From: Ceratotherium simum simum
Taxonomy: Eukaryota; Chordata; Mammalia; Perissodactyla; Rhinocerotidae
NCBI RefSeq assembly: GCF_000283155.1
Contig: NW_004454166.1
Coordinates: 15,065,970-15,129,969, forward strand
Reading direction: 5' to 3'
Length of the DNA stretch: 64,000 nt
A program made the position numbers and the translations under genes. Of the stretch, positions 1-12,172 are shown one piece after another. A model generated the notes under the pieces. The model made no database searches. It saw only the letters and a list, made by a program, of their open reading frames with translations, and was not told where the DNA came from. How positions within the stretch are numbered: the first letter of the stretch is position 1; every line of letters starts with the position of its first letter.

Positions 1-250
1 AATCCTCCTCTTTTTGCTGAGGAAGACCGGCTCTGAGCTAACATCTATTGCCAATCCTCCTCCTTTTTTTTCCGCCAAAGCCCCAGTAGATAGTTGCACG
101 TCATAGTTGTATATCCTTCTAGTTGCTGTATGTGGGAGGCGGCCTCAGCATGGCCGGAGAAGCGGTGCCTCGGTGCACACCCGGGATCCGAACCCGGGCC
201 GCCAGTAGCGGAGCGCATGCACTTAACTGCTAAGCCACAGGGCTGGCCCT
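1..250 (-). mobile_element. ERE SINE, reverse, cut by window edge
   Basis: Reverse complement of the equine tRNA-derived SINE. Its head (GGGCCAGCCCTG type) is at 250, its body carries the CCCACATACAGC-type box, and it has at least one of the 3' tail units. The poly(A) end lies outside the window. Confidence 0.93.
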
Positions 251-254
251 CATT

Positions 255-862
255 TATTTTCTTAGTCAATAAATATCTATGTCCTGTCAGGTATAATTTC
301 AGGTTTTGGGGCTACAGCAGTAAACAAGATAGACAAGGTTCCTACATTCACGGAATAGAGCTTTCATTCTGAAGTAAGGGAGACCAAAAATAAAGAGATA
401 AATCAATAAGTTAAAAAATCAGGGGCTGGCCCTGTGGCTTAGCGGTTAAGTGCGTGCGCTCCCCTACTGGTGGCCCGGGGTTCGGATCCCGGGCGCGCAC
501 CAAAGCACCGCTTCTCCGGCCATGTTGAGGCCACGTCCCACATACAGCAACTAGAAGGATGTGCAACTATGACATGCAACTGTCTACTGGGCCTTTGGGG
601 CGGGGGAAAAAAAGGAGGAGGATTGGCAATAGATGTTAGCTCAGGGCTGGTGTTCCTCAGCAAAAAGAGGAGGATTAGCACGGATGTTAGCTCAGGGCTG
701 ATCTTCCTCACAAAAAAAAAGGGGGAGAGGGGCCTCCCTGCACAAGATCAGATCTAATAAGTACTTGGCAAAAATTGAAAACTGAGTGACTTTAGTCTTG
801 ATGGTCTGAGCAGGCCTCTTTGAGGAGGTGATATTTAAGCTGAGACCTAAACAAGAAAAAAA
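255..862 (-). mobile_element. L2 LINE 3' region, reverse, split by an ERE
   Basis: Reads as the reverse of the L2 3' end: a CAGCAG-AAC / GACAGACAAGG-like block at 315-345 and a GGCCTCTTTGAGGAGGTGA block at about 813-832. An ERE (422-720) separates the two halves. Confidence 0.6.
422..720 (+). mobile_element. ERE SINE with two tail units
   Basis: Full-length ERE: tRNA-like head, middle box, then two tandem tail units each carrying GATGTTAGCTCAGGGCTG, then a short poly(A). Low divergence suggests recent insertion. Confidence 0.95.
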
Positions 863-2529
863 GAAGCAAAAAGAGAAACATGTAAGTTTATGAGTCATGC
901 CGCTGCTATAATCAGAAAAGAATTTCACTGACTTAAAAATCATGTAATCTGTGTATGATCGTATGATGTTAATTCTTTCCTCATATTAAAAATAAACCCC
1001 TCACATGTACACAAAAATCCTTCTTCAGATGGGAGTATAGTAAACTCTGTTTTTTTGTTCACTTAGTCAGTGTCTAAGCAAGCAGTATACTCTGTCTTTG
1101 TTTTTTAATTGTAAGTGAAAACCATAAGCATATACTTAACTAGATTTAATATGTTTACCCTGGGTGGTCACTGTGTCACTCTGTTCCCCTTTCAGAGGAG
1201 CACATCCTCTTACCTTCAAGATGTTTTCTCTTTCATTTCTCCTTTCCAGAGCATAGCCTGCCACTGGGAATATACCAGATAAACTTGCTGCAGTGAGAAG
1301 CAACTTAATTTCAAATCATCATTTATAATTTTGGAATATCCTTTTTTACTTACATACTGTCAGAATGAAACAAAAGTTTGCTGGGAACTTTGAAAACAAA
1401 GGAGGTCATACCAGAGAATCAGTGATACCCTAGACATACATACTGATTCCCCTTTACTGTACTCCTTGGAAATACACTATTGGTTGTAATTATTATTAAA
1501 TTGTATTTTGTTGTAATTGTAATTTGTTGTAATTATTATTAACATTATTATTTTTAGTGTGGATTCTGAGCACTGCTTAAATGATAAAAATATCAGCAGC
1601 TCTGGGGACTTGGTCATAAGCTCCAGTTGGAACAGCACATTTCTTTAGGCTTTTCCACTTCAGGGTTCAAAAGTGATCACAAAGTTGACATTGACCCGGC
1701 ATAAAGATTCTTTAGTACAATTGAGTTGGAGCTCATTTTAAAAACCACTCTTAGTTTCCACTGTCCATGGAGTATTAATATTAATGACCTTAACACTGGG
1801 CCGCCTTGAGTATAACTATATGTGGTAGCCCTTTAAAAAAGATATGTGCTTCAGAATGACCTTCAGATACTCTCAAGATGACTTTCTTTTTAGCTTCTAC
1901 TTATAAGGAACTCAGATTTGTTTATCTTTGAGATAGCATTTTGTCTGGTATAATTTCTTACATGCATCCACAAAAGGAAAAAATCCATAGCAATTATTTC
2001 AAAATATAAATAAACATGTTAAGCCCTCCTTACCTGCCCACACTCTCCAACATAAAAGCATGGTAAAATCTTGAAACTTTCCATATTTGAACTCAATTCG
2101 CTAGGCCTCTACAAGCTTACCTTCTTATTAATATTTACCAAAAGCCCTTTTCAAAGTAAGAGACAAGATGACAAATTTTCTATTTATTGTTTCTTTGTTT
2201 GTAGGGCAATCAAGTTATAGCTAGAAAGTTAAATAGGAAGAAACTTCTCCCAAAGGAGTACAAATAAAGTTCTGTTATATTTCCAGTTTCAAAAGAGGGA
2301 CATGAAACTGAAAGATGCTTCTTCTGCTTTAGTCTCCTAATGTCTACATCTCACCATTTTCGTTGTGTACTTGGTCAAACTGGGTCTTCCATATCACAGG
2401 TATTCCAGGAATTCCTGGTGGACGGTATACCTGTTCTCAGATTTGGGGAGCACCCAGGATTTGATTAAGACATTTGGAAGCCCTAAACATTAGGGCTTAT
2501 CCCTAAACATTAGGTCTACCAATCTACCA
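863..2529. other. Intergenic, nothing recognised
   Basis: AT-rich sequence without a credible reading frame or repeat family that I recognise. A 14-base segment (CCCTAAACATTAGG) is repeated at 2481-2494 and 2501-2514. Confidence 0.6.
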
Positions 2530-3532
2530 CAGATGCCTAATAGATATCTCACTTGTAACATGTCCAAACAAAACTCTTAATTTCCTCTTCAAATCGGCTC
2601 CTTCTGGTGATCACCATCCCAGTATAAATTGGACCACTATTCACCCAGTTACTCAGGCTCCATATCTTAGAGACATCCATGATTGTTCTCTTTTTCTCAT
2701 ACTCCTATATCCTATTTATTAGCAAATCCTGTTGGCCCCACCTTCAAGACACATCCTGAATCCAACTGCTTACTCTCTTCACCTCCATTGTTCCTGTCCT
2801 CGTGGAACCTGTATTCTAATGGAACAGGCAGGCAATAAAAATAAATATACGCCAATACAGTCCACATCATCCTTTTCCTGGACTACTTAATAGTCTTCCA
2901 CCTGGATTATTAGCTACCACTCTTATCCTCATGGACTTTTCCCTATCCAACAGCCAGAGACATCCTTTTAAAATGTAAGTCAAATCATGTCACTCGCGTG
3001 CTCATAATCTTCTAGTGGCTTCATATCTCAAAGTAAAATCCAAAATCCTTACTATGACCTTCAGAGCCTTATATTTTCTAAACCCCAGCCATTACTCTGA
3101 CCAATTTCCTACTTTTATTCCCTTCACTCACTCTACTCCAGGCCCACTGGCTTATCTGCTCTTCATCCAAGAAGCCAAATGTGCTCCTCTGCAGGGTCTT
3201 TGCACTTGCACTTCTCACTAAATGGAACTCTCTTTCCTTGTATATTTGTGTGGCTTACTCCCTCACTTCATTCAGCTCTTTGCTCAAATGTCATTTCTTC
3301 AGAGAAGCCCTCTCTACCACTGCAGCACCCATATTTACTCTCTATCCCATCTCCCACACTATTACATGTATTTATTTATTTTTATTTCCTGCCTTCCCCA
3401 TTAGAATATAAACTCCAAGAAAACAGGAACATGGTTTTGTTCACTGCTATTTACCCATCACTCAAAACAGTGCCTGTTACAGAATAGGTGTCCAATAAAT
3501 ATTTGTTGAATGAATCAATGAATGAATAAATG
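2530..3532 (+). mobile_element. L2 LINE, 3' 1 kb, forward
   Basis: Long match to the L2 ORF2 end and 3' UTR: AGCAAATCCTGTTGGC (2720-2735), AATCATGTCACTC, GCAGGGTCTTTGCACTTG, CTCAAATGTCATTTCTTCAG, and the terminal ATAAATATTTGTTGAATGAA repeat near 3495-3515. Around 2795-2855 a short segment reads like the L2 end in the opposite sense, so the copy may be composite. Confidence 0.85.
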
Positions 3533-4320
3533 TGCTTAGTCTACCTGTTGAGTGATCCAACACTGGGATCCAGAAGAGGATGTTCACTAAAATCTTGAGG
3601 GTAATTTGGCTCAGTGTGGAGCAGCACTTTCCTTAATATTAATAATGAGGAGCTTCCATTGCAAATCAAATAAAGGTATAAAATTTTTTAATCTGCTTCT
3701 CATTCTTTCTCTTGTAAGGATCTAATAATAATTCATCTTGGAAGAGTTATGAATCGCCAAACATTAATGCAACTGCTTTACTTTTGTTCCTTCTTCAGGA
3801 TAAGTTATTTCCTATTTCTTTCAGGCATATACATTTTATAGCCCTCTGGAAGGATTCCAGTTCCACTGATAAACGTATGTACCCTAGCCAAGATTAGTTA
3901 GTGATATAAATTATGGAGTAAATCAAGGCCCAGGGACTAGATGAGCTGGTCAAGGTGATGGAGGGGCATAGACATAAGAAGAGATTGGGAAAGATGCTGT
4001 AATGTAGGAGGTTATAAATGCTATTGAAAATTTCCCTATCCTAGTCAGTCTTAAGTTAGGACATAGCCTGACTCCCATTGTATCATATATGCTAAGTGGT
4101 TAGTAAAATATCCCAAGTTAACATAAAAATATTAATTCCAATCTTTTTGGAACACTAAAAGCAATGTGAACACTAGCAAAAATTGTCAAAATAAACTTTT
4201 TTAGAACTCTGAAAATTAACCAAAGACCTACAGCCATCTAAGGAGCTTTTATTTAAGAAAAATGGCTGAATCTAGGTAAGAATAGTTAGCTTTGTGACAT
4301 TTTCACGTGCCCTATTTGCA
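3533..4320. other. Intergenic, nothing recognised
   Basis: No convincing gene, RNA or repeat family seen. Confidence 0.6.
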
Positions 4321-4965
4321 TACTTTGAGGTGAATGGAAACAAACTACAACATACCAAAACTTATAGGATACAGCTGAAGCAGTGGAGAGAGAAATTTAT
4401 AGCTGTAAACACCTGTATTAAAAAAGAAAGATCTCAAATCAATAATCTAAACTTTCACCATAAGAAACTGGGGAAAAAAAGAGAAAACTAAGACCAATGT
4501 AAGCAGAAGTAGGAAGATAGTAAAAATTAAAGTGGAAATAGATGAAATAGAGAATAAAAAACAATAGAGAAAATTAATGAAACCGGAAGCTGGTTCTCTG
4601 AGAAGATCAACAAAATTGACAACATTTAGCCAGACTGACCAAGAGAAAAAGAGAGAACTCAAATTGCTAAAGTCAGCTATGAAAGAGAGAACCTACTACC
4701 AAGCCTTCAGAAATAAAAAGGATTACAAGGGAATAATATAAACAACCATTTATCAACAAATTAGATAACCTAGATGAAATGGAAAAATTTCTAGAAAGAC
4801 ACAAACTACTGAAACTGATTCAAGAAGAAATAAAATATCTGCATAGACCTATAACAAGTAAAGACATTAAAATAGTAATTAAAAAATAAAAACCTTAGCC
4901 AAAAGAAAAACCCAAACCCAGATGGCTTTGCTGGTGAATTCTACCAAACATTTAAAGAAGAATTA

Positions 4966-5563
4966 GGGGGCTGGCCCAGTGGTGTAGCAGTTAGGTTCAC
5001 GCGCTCTGTTTTGGCGCCCCGGAGTTTGCTGGTTCAGATCTGGGGCGCTGACCTACGCACCACTCATCAAGCTGTGCTGAGGCAGCATCCCACATAGAAG
5101 AACTAGAAGGATCTACAACTAGGATATACAACTAGGTACTGGGGCTTTGGGGAGAAAAAAATAAAAAAAAAAAAAAAAAGAGGAAGATTGGCAACAGATG
5201 TTAGCTCAGGGCCAATCTTCCTCAAAAAATAAAAATTAAGAAAAAAGATAAATGGGGACGGCCCCGTGGCTGAGCGGTTAAGTGCGCGCACTCCGCTACC
5301 GGCAGCCCCGTTCGGATCCCGGGCGCGCACCGACCCACCGCTTCTCTGGCCATGCTGAGGCCACATCCCACATACAGCAACTAGAAGGATGTGCAACTAT
5401 GACATACAACTATCTACTGGGGATTTGGGGAAAAAAAGGCGGAGGATTGGCAATAGATGTTAGCTCAGAGCTGGTCTTCCTCAGCAAAAAGAGGAGGATT
5501 AGCATGGATGTTAGCTCAGGGCTGATCTTCCTCACAAAAAAAAAAAAAAGAAAAAAGGTAAAT
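4966..5563 (+). mobile_element. ERE SINE (ERE2-like) hosting a second ERE in its tail
   Basis: Head at 4966, tail unit at about 5180-5223, then an A-rich tail. The target duplication is AAAGAAGAATTA at 4954-4965 and AAAGACGAATTG at 5564-5575. The right copy lies only after the second ERE, so that element inserted in this one's A-rich tail. Confidence 0.8.
5254..5547 (+). mobile_element. ERE SINE nested in another ERE tail
   Basis: Full-length ERE with two tail units. The target duplication is AAGAAAAAAGATAAAT (5238-5253) against AAGAAAAAAGGTAAAT (5548-5563), one mismatch. Confidence 0.92.
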
Positions 5564-7367
5564 AAAGACGAATTGACATAAATCCCTCAAAAACTTTCCA
5601 AAAATTAGAAGAGGAGGGACTACTTCCCAGCTATTCCATGAGGCCAGTATTAGCCAAAACCAAAACCAAAGACATTGCAAGAAAATACAGCTACAGACCA
5701 ATATCATTTATGAATATAGGCATAAAAATTTTCAACAAAATACTAGCAAACTGAATCCAGCAATATATAAAGAGGATTATACAACATGACCAAGTAGGAT
5801 TTATTCCAGGAGTACAAAGTTGATTTAACATCTGAAAATCAATCAATGTAGTACACAGTACTAATAGAATAAAGGACAGAAACCACATGATCATCTCAGT
5901 AGATGCAGAAAAAGTATGTGACAAAATTCAACACCATTTTATGATAAAAATATTCAACAATCTTGGAATATAAAGGAACTTCCTCACCCTGATAAAACCC
6001 ACAGCTAATATCATAATTAATGGTAAAGGACTGAAAGCTTCCCCCCTATAATCAGGAGCAAGACAGTGATGTCTGATTTTGCCATTTCTGTTCACATTAT
6101 ACTGGAGGTTCTAGCTAGAGCAATTAGGCAAGGAAAAGATATAAAAGGCACCCAGATCGAAAAAAAAGAAGTCAAAGTATTTCTGTTGGAAGATCATGAT
6201 CTTATATAGAGATAATCTTAATGAGTCCACAAAGAAGCTATTAGAATTAATAAATAAGTTCAGTAAGGCTTCAGGATACAAGATCAATATATAAAAATCA
6301 ATTGTATTTCTATACACTAGCAATGAACAATCCATAAATGAAGTTAAGAAAATAATTCCATTTATAAGAGTATCAAAGAGAATAAAATACTTGGAACTAA
6401 CTTTAAGAAAAGAAATGTAAGACCTATACACTGAAAACTAGAAAACATTGTTGAATGAAATTAAAGAAGACCTAAATAAATGGAAAGTCATCCAACGTTT
6501 ATGGATCAGAAGACTTAATATTATTAGGATGGCAATACTACCCAAATTGATCTATAGATCCGTTGAAACTCCTATCAAAATCTCAGCTGTCCTTTTTGCA
6601 GAAATTGACAAGCTGATCCTAAAATTCATATTGAAACTCAAGAGACTCCACAAGAACCAAAACAATCGTGAAAAAGAACAAAGTTGGAGAACTCACACTT
6701 CCCAATTTCAAACTTACTACAAATCTACAGTAATCAAGACCATATGATACTGGCAAAAGGATAGACATAGAGATCAATGGAATAGAAATGAAAGTCTAAA
6801 AATAAATCCATACATCTATGGTCAACTGATTTTCAACAAGTGTGCCAAGACCATTCAATGAGGAAAGAATAGTCTTTTTAACAAATGGTGTCAGGGCAAC
6901 TGGATATCCACATGCAAAAGAATAAGATTGGACCCCTATCTCACACCATATCAAAAATTAATTCAAATTGGATCAAAGACCTAAATACAGGAGCTAAAAC
7001 TATAAAACTCTTAGAAGAAAACAGCAGTAAACCTTGTGACCTTGAATTAGGAAATAGCTTCTTTGATATAACACTAAAGCACAAATGACAAAAGAAAAAA
7101 TAGATAAGTTAGACCATTAAAATAAAAAACTTTGTGTTCCAAAGGACATCATCAAGAAAGGGAAAAAGACAACCCAAAAAATGGGAAAAAATATTTGCAA
7201 ATCATATATCTGATAAAAGACTTGTATCTAGAATATATAAAGAACTCTTACAACTCAATAATAAAAAGATAAAAACCCAATTTAAAAATCAACAGGGATT
7301 TTAATAGACATTTCTCCAAAAAATATATACAAGTGCCCAATAAGCATGTGAAAATATGCTCAACGTC

Positions 7368-7727
7368 TGTCTTAGTCCATTTGGTCTGCTAAAGCAAAAT
7401 ACAGCAGACAGGGTGGCTTATAAACAATAGAAATTTATTTCTCACAGTTCTGGAGGCTGGGAAGTCCAAGATCGAGATGCCAGCATGGTCGTGTTCTGCT
7501 GAGAATCCTCTTCAGAGTTCATAGCATGTGCCTTCTTACTGTATCTTCACATGCTGGAAGGGGCTGGGGAGCTCTATGGGATCTCTTTTATAAGAGCACT
7601 AATCTCATTCGTGAGGGCTCCTTCCTCATGACCTACCCACCTCCCAAAGGCCCCACTTCCTAATAACATCATCTTTGTGGGTTAAGATCTCAACGTATGA
7701 ATTTGGGGGGTTACAAACATTCAGGCT
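7368..7727 (-). mobile_element. MLT1-type (ERVL-MaLR) solo LTR, reverse
   Basis: Starts TGTCTTAGTCCATTTGGTCT and contains the reverse-strand landmarks CTCACAGTTCTGGAGGCTGG, CCTCCCAAAGGCCCCACTTC and ACAAACATTCAGGC, typical of an antisense MLT1 LTR. No internal retroviral sequence is attached. Confidence 0.85.
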
Positions 7728-7728
7728 A

Positions 7729-8222
7729 AAAGATTTTTCTGTAGACATACATTTTTATTTCTCTTGGGTATAAACCTAGGAGTGCTGAGTTGTGTGGTAA
7801 CTTTATTTTAACCTTTTGAGGAACTGCTAGACTCTTTTCTTAAGTGGCTGCACCATTGTACAATCCCACCAGCAATATATGTGGGTTCCCATTTCTCCAC
7901 ATCCTCATCAAAACTTGTTATAGCCATCCCAGTAAGTGTGAAGTAGTATCTCATAAAGATTTTTTTTTTAAGATTTTATTTATTTATTTATTTTCCCCCC
8001 AAAGCCCCAGTAGATAGTTGTATGTCATAGCTGCACATCCTTCTAGTTGCTGTATGTGGGACGCGGCCTCAGCATGGCCGGAGAAGCAGTGCGTCGGTGT
8101 GCGCCCGGGATCCGAACCTGGGCCTCCAGCAGCGGAGCGTGCGCACTAAGCCACGGGGCCGGCCCCATCATTAAGATTTTGATTTGCATTTCCTTAATGG
8201 CTAATGATATTGCTATGGTGTG
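7729..8222 (-). mobile_element. L1 ORF2/3'UTR fragment, reverse (block B of mosaic)
   Basis: Reverse of the L1 segment from the TAGTCATTAGGGAAATGCAAATC region to the GTCCACACAAAAAC region. In L1 order it starts almost exactly where the forward fragment ending at 7367 stops. Interrupted by a reverse ERE. Confidence 0.8.
7964..8166 (-). mobile_element. ERE SINE, reverse, no tail unit
   Basis: Reverse ERE head (GGGCCGGCCCC at about 8156-8166) to poly(T). Imperfect target duplication CATAAAGATTTT (7952-7963) and CATTAAGATTTT (8169-8180). Confidence 0.92.
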
Positions 8223-8690
8223 AATTGATTTCAATTCAGTGACTTTTAGTACAGTCATAGAGTTGTGCAACCATTACCACTTAACTTCAGAGCATTTTCA
8301 TCACTACAAAAAGAAACCCTTTACCCATTAACAGTCATTCCCCATCTCTCTCTCCTTCTAGCCCATGGCAACCACTAATTTAATTTCTATCTCTATAGAT
8401 TCACCTATCCTGGACACTTCATAAAAATCGAATTATACAGTATGTGGCCTTTTGTGACTACATTCTTTCACAGCATAATGTTTTCAAGGTTTATCCACAT
8501 TGCACCATGTATCAGTACTTCATTTCTTTTTATAGCCAAATATATTCCATTGTATGGACATACTGCATTTTATTTATCCATTCATCAGTTGAGTTGGATG
8601 TGGGTTGTTTCCATTCTTTGGCTATTATGAATACTGTGTGCTTTAAAAGAGTGAATTGTACGGTATGTGACTGTATCTCAATAAAGCTGT
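8223..8690 (-). mobile_element. L1M 3' end with internal inversion (blocks C and D)
   Basis: 8229-8634 is the reverse of an L1M 3' UTR (landmarks GTTGTGCAACCATTACC, ATTCCATTGTATGGACATAC). 8640-8690 continues in the forward sense with the true L1 end (TGAATTGTACGGTATGTGA then TCAATAAAGCTGTTATT) and A-rich tail. The breakpoint is nearly exact relative to the intact order seen at 57037-57590. Confidence 0.8.
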
Positions 8691-8699
8691 TATTTTAAA

Positions 8700-10754
8700 A
8701 AATAACAAAAATAACAAAAGTTGAAAGAGGTTAACTAGGATCTTTCATATTTAAGACTTCCTAGAAATTTTCTGTTGTTTTGGAAAAACTCAGTGTAGTG
8801 GGTATTGTGGTTATCTCTCCAACTCTATTTTTCCCCATTCATTACATAGCTACCATGCAGTTTGGGTGTGATTATCCTTACTACCAGCTTCCACGGGTCT
8901 TGATTTAACCATTCTAGTCTTCTTGTCATAGCCTGAGCCAGTTAGCAAGTGGCATCACGGGTATTCCAATTAGAGGGAAAAAAAAAAGCTTACGATTTTT
9001 GTTGGGTAGTTGCGAACACTAACTCATTTTGTGTCTTCCTGCATGTGAAGGGAGAACCATGAGGTACGGGTAACTGTTAACAGCCATCTTACAACCATGA
9101 GAGAAGTCAACTTGAAGACAAAACTGACACATAGAGAAGGAGAGAGCCAGGACTATCACAGAAAAAAGAAGAAGAGCCCTGAGTGAGCCTTGCCTGACTC
9201 TGTGTCCTTTAAATAGTGTGTGACTGTATGACTAATTTGCCTAGGACAGTCTCAGTTTACACCAGTTCTCTGAGCCTGATTGTTAAAACAGTAGTCCTCC
9301 CTTTCTTTCTCAAAAGTGTCCTAGTTTAGAGAATCATTTATATGGTCACACTCCCTATAACTGGATTTTCAGTTACATATAAATCAATTTATCAGTTAAC
9401 CAAGGTCAACTGTTTCTCAGATTGTGTCCATTCAGACTGTTTTCTGGCTGACTCGCAGCATGCTCCCTCAGATTGTTCAGTAGTTGGAAATACTTAGATT
9501 CAAAAAGTAACCACAGAAGACAGCTGGCTTTCCTCTCACTCTTTACCTGGCAATCTCTTACCCAGGACCCAGGACTTCTCCATGAAGTCTTTCTAGATTT
9601 TCCTAAATAAAAGTAATCATTCCTAACTCCCAAACAGTTCTCCTCATTCCTGTTTATTAACACTTATAACATTGCATTACAATGATCTGTTTTTGTGTTT
9701 ATCTTCCATAGCCAACAGTGAACTTTTCCTGAAAAAGGATTATACCAATTTTAACTTTGTATCCAAAGCATGAGAACAATGTGCTCTTGGAACATAGTTT
9801 CTTCTGATATTTGTTGCTGAGTAAAGGAAAAGAAATAACTGGATAGGAAAGCTGTTCGTTTGTTTACCTCGTCGTCTTAACAGTCTGTTCAAAAAATTTT
9901 GCCCAATATTTTTCATTATATAGCAACTAACCCTTAATGATGTCTCCCAAGCCCAGATGATCTCAAAATAATCAAACTAGGCAATTGAATTTAGGGATGA
10001 GCTTAGTGTAGAAAAGGCCTCAATAGTTGTTTCTGTTTCCTTGAATTGGGCAATGGACTGTTTCATGCTTCTTCACATTTGAGATCACACCTCAAATTCA
10101 TGCCCGCAGTGAAATAAAGGCTTAAAAATAATCTGATATGCTTTTTGAAGCATAAAATTACCAGACTTGGTGGAGGGCTCAATCTTCACAAATTCATTGT
10201 TCGTTTCGTACTCATTCATGCAAATGTTGTAATCCTTTTTAAAACCAATTCTAAGCTTAAGAAAAAATATGTATATACAGTCATATAAACTAGACTCTGA
10301 AAACTTTGCCTTCTGTTAATCTTGATATCCTGATGCATTTTATTCTGAATATTTTAAGTTGTTTATTACCAAAAATAATATTAACACTTATTCAATATCA
10401 CTGTTTCTTTCATACCAGAAGGCCCCATGTGTATCTAAATACCTTTTTAATCTTATTCTTTGCTTGTGTGGAATATTTTATTTCAAGGCCTGAAATTTAT
10501 TTTTCTCATGAAATAAAAATATCTTTGTTTGCTTTTTACTATTTAATTACATTTTTCCTATTCCATACAATTGTCATCTAATTGTATTTGTTTCTGATTG
10601 GCTAAACCAGTTATACTAGCAAGAAGATGAGATCTATAGGATATTCTGGTTTGTGTAATAAGCAAAAATTGTGGAGTGTTGTGTGCTTCTGTCACAGAGA
10701 CTGATCTGCTAAAAAAAAACTTTATAAGTATAGCTAATTTCATTTTTTATAGGT
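8700..10754. other. Intergenic, nothing recognised
   Basis: About 2 kb of AT-rich sequence with no credible coding region or named repeat. Confidence 0.6.
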
Positions 10755-10770
10755 AAAAACAGTAAAGAGA

Positions 10771-11007
10771 GGGGCCAGCCTGGTGGCGTAGTGGTTAAGT
10801 TTGCGTGCTCTGCTTTGGTGGCCCAGGGGTTCGCTGGCTCGCATCCCAGGCCCGGACCTATGCATCACTTATCAAAGCCATGTTGTGGCAGCGTCCCATA
10901 TAAAGTAGAGGAAGATGGGCACAGATGTCAGCCCAGTGCTGATCTTCCTCAGCAAAAAGAGGAGGATTGGCATCGGATGTTAGCTCAGGGCTAATCTTTC
11001 TCAAAAA
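10771..11007 (+). mobile_element. ERE SINE (ERE2-like)
   Basis: Head GGGGCCAGCCTGGTGGCG, CATATAAAGTAGAGGAAGATG box, two tail units and poly(A). Target duplication AAAAACAGTAAAGAGA at 10755-10770 and 11008-11023. Confidence 0.94.
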
Positions 11008-11145
11008 AAAAACAGTAAAGAGAGAAATGGAGAAAACAAGTTAGTGATCTAGAATGCACTCTCTCTATTAAGGAAAAATAATAAAACTTTCATAGAATTC
11101 ATATGTGTCTGAAACTGTTCTAAATATTTTACATATGTTAACTTT

Positions 11146-11262
11146 AGTCCTCACAACACAGGTCATATAGCTAGTAAATGGTAGAACTGGGATTCAAACC
11201 CAGCCACTTTGACATTCACAGTGTATGTGCTTAACCACTAGTCTACAGTGTAGCCTAAAACA
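11146..11262 (-). mobile_element. MIR SINE, reverse
   Basis: Reverse MIR core: CCTCACAACA, then TCATATAGCTAGTAAATGG, GGGATTCAAACCCAG and GTGCTTAACCACTA. Confidence 0.75.
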
Positions 11263-11472
11263 AAGCATTCCTAAGATAGAAGATATTTTACAGAGATCCT
11301 AAGCTCAGGTGATCCAGGTTATCTCAACAGCCTTTGTTCCTTAGTAAAAGTTAAATTCACACTTTAATTATATTGTTGTTAATGCTATGAAATAATACAA
11401 GAAGAAACAGATTTTATTGGCATTTTCCTGAATTATTTTATGAGAAGAAAGCACTTATGAAAAAGACTGTTC

Positions 11473-11638
11473 CTTTTTTTAAGCTTCAGTGCATGGTTGT
11501 GTATCCTAGTTGTTAGTTTAGTTCTCTATGTGAGCCGCCACCACAGTATGACAACTGACGGTGCGGTTCCCTGACCGAGAAATGAACCTGGACCATGGCA
11601 GTGCTGAATCTTAACCACTGGACCACTAAGTCTGGCTC
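11473..11638 (-). mobile_element. Older ERE-related SINE, reverse
   Basis: Reverse of a tRNA-derived head (GCCAGACTTAGTGGTCCAGT sense) followed by an ERE-like body. Target duplication AAGACTGTTC at 11463-11472 and 11639-11648. It is more diverged than the other EREs, so probably an older subfamily. Confidence 0.8.
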
Positions 11639-11974
11639 AAGACTGTTCTTTTTAATTCTTGTACGTGTTGTTTACTCTCTTAGATGAATTGTTCTGAAAC
11701 GACAGTATATTTCATGAAATTCCTCTTAACTGAAGCAAAAGAAATGGTAAAAGGAAAGAGAAAGACGTTTAAATTGCCAGTGCATCGTAGCATAAAATAT
11801 TATGATCTATTCTTAATATACTGTCCTATGTCTCAGGTGGTGAAATTGACTTATACAGAACATTGGTTACCAAACTAAATAATGCTAAACCAAAATCTAC
11901 TTTGCAATCTGAACTTTGAGGATTGATCATCCACTATATAATGTTTAAATTCACTTGATATTATACTTGCTTAT

Positions 11975-12172
11975 ATAAAGATCATTGGCTTTGGAGTCTG
12001 ACAGACCTGGGTCCAAACTGCAGCTCTCTTATCAAATGTGTCACTTGGGTAGTTAATCTTTTTGGCTTCTAATTATACATTTCATGACTTTTGTGAAAAT
12101 CAAGCCAATTTAAAAAATTTACCTGGCACATAACTTATGTTCTTGTGTTCAATAAATATTAGAGTCTTGATC
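11975..12172 (+). mobile_element. MIR SINE, forward, diverged
   Basis: GGCTTTGGAGTCTGACAGAC start, CTGCAGCTCTCTTA region, ending CCTGGCACATAACTTATGTT and CAATAAATATTAG. Confidence 0.7.

Larger units (their letters stand above)
4321..7367 (+). mobile_element. L1 LINE ORF2 fragment, forward, interrupted by EREs
   Basis: Degenerate L1 ORF2 (late endonuclease/RT to C-terminal region). Recognisable landmarks include the CAACAAAATTGACAA region at 4608, the RT-domain stretch at 5690-6150, and AAATGGTGTCAGGGCAACTGG at 6882-6902. Many stops and frameshifts make it dead. It stops abruptly at GCTCAAC (7359-7365), where an inverted MLT1 LTR begins. Confidence 0.9.

Noticed and set aside
422..520. tRNA-like head of ERE as a possible tRNA gene
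   Set aside because: A-box and B-box-like sequence is expected in tRNA-derived SINEs. The body and tail continue as ERE, and similar heads occur in many copies.
2481..2514. CCCTAAACATTAGG direct repeat as telomere-like or regulatory
   Set aside because: Only two copies, no telomere hexamer array; a small local duplication is enough to explain it.
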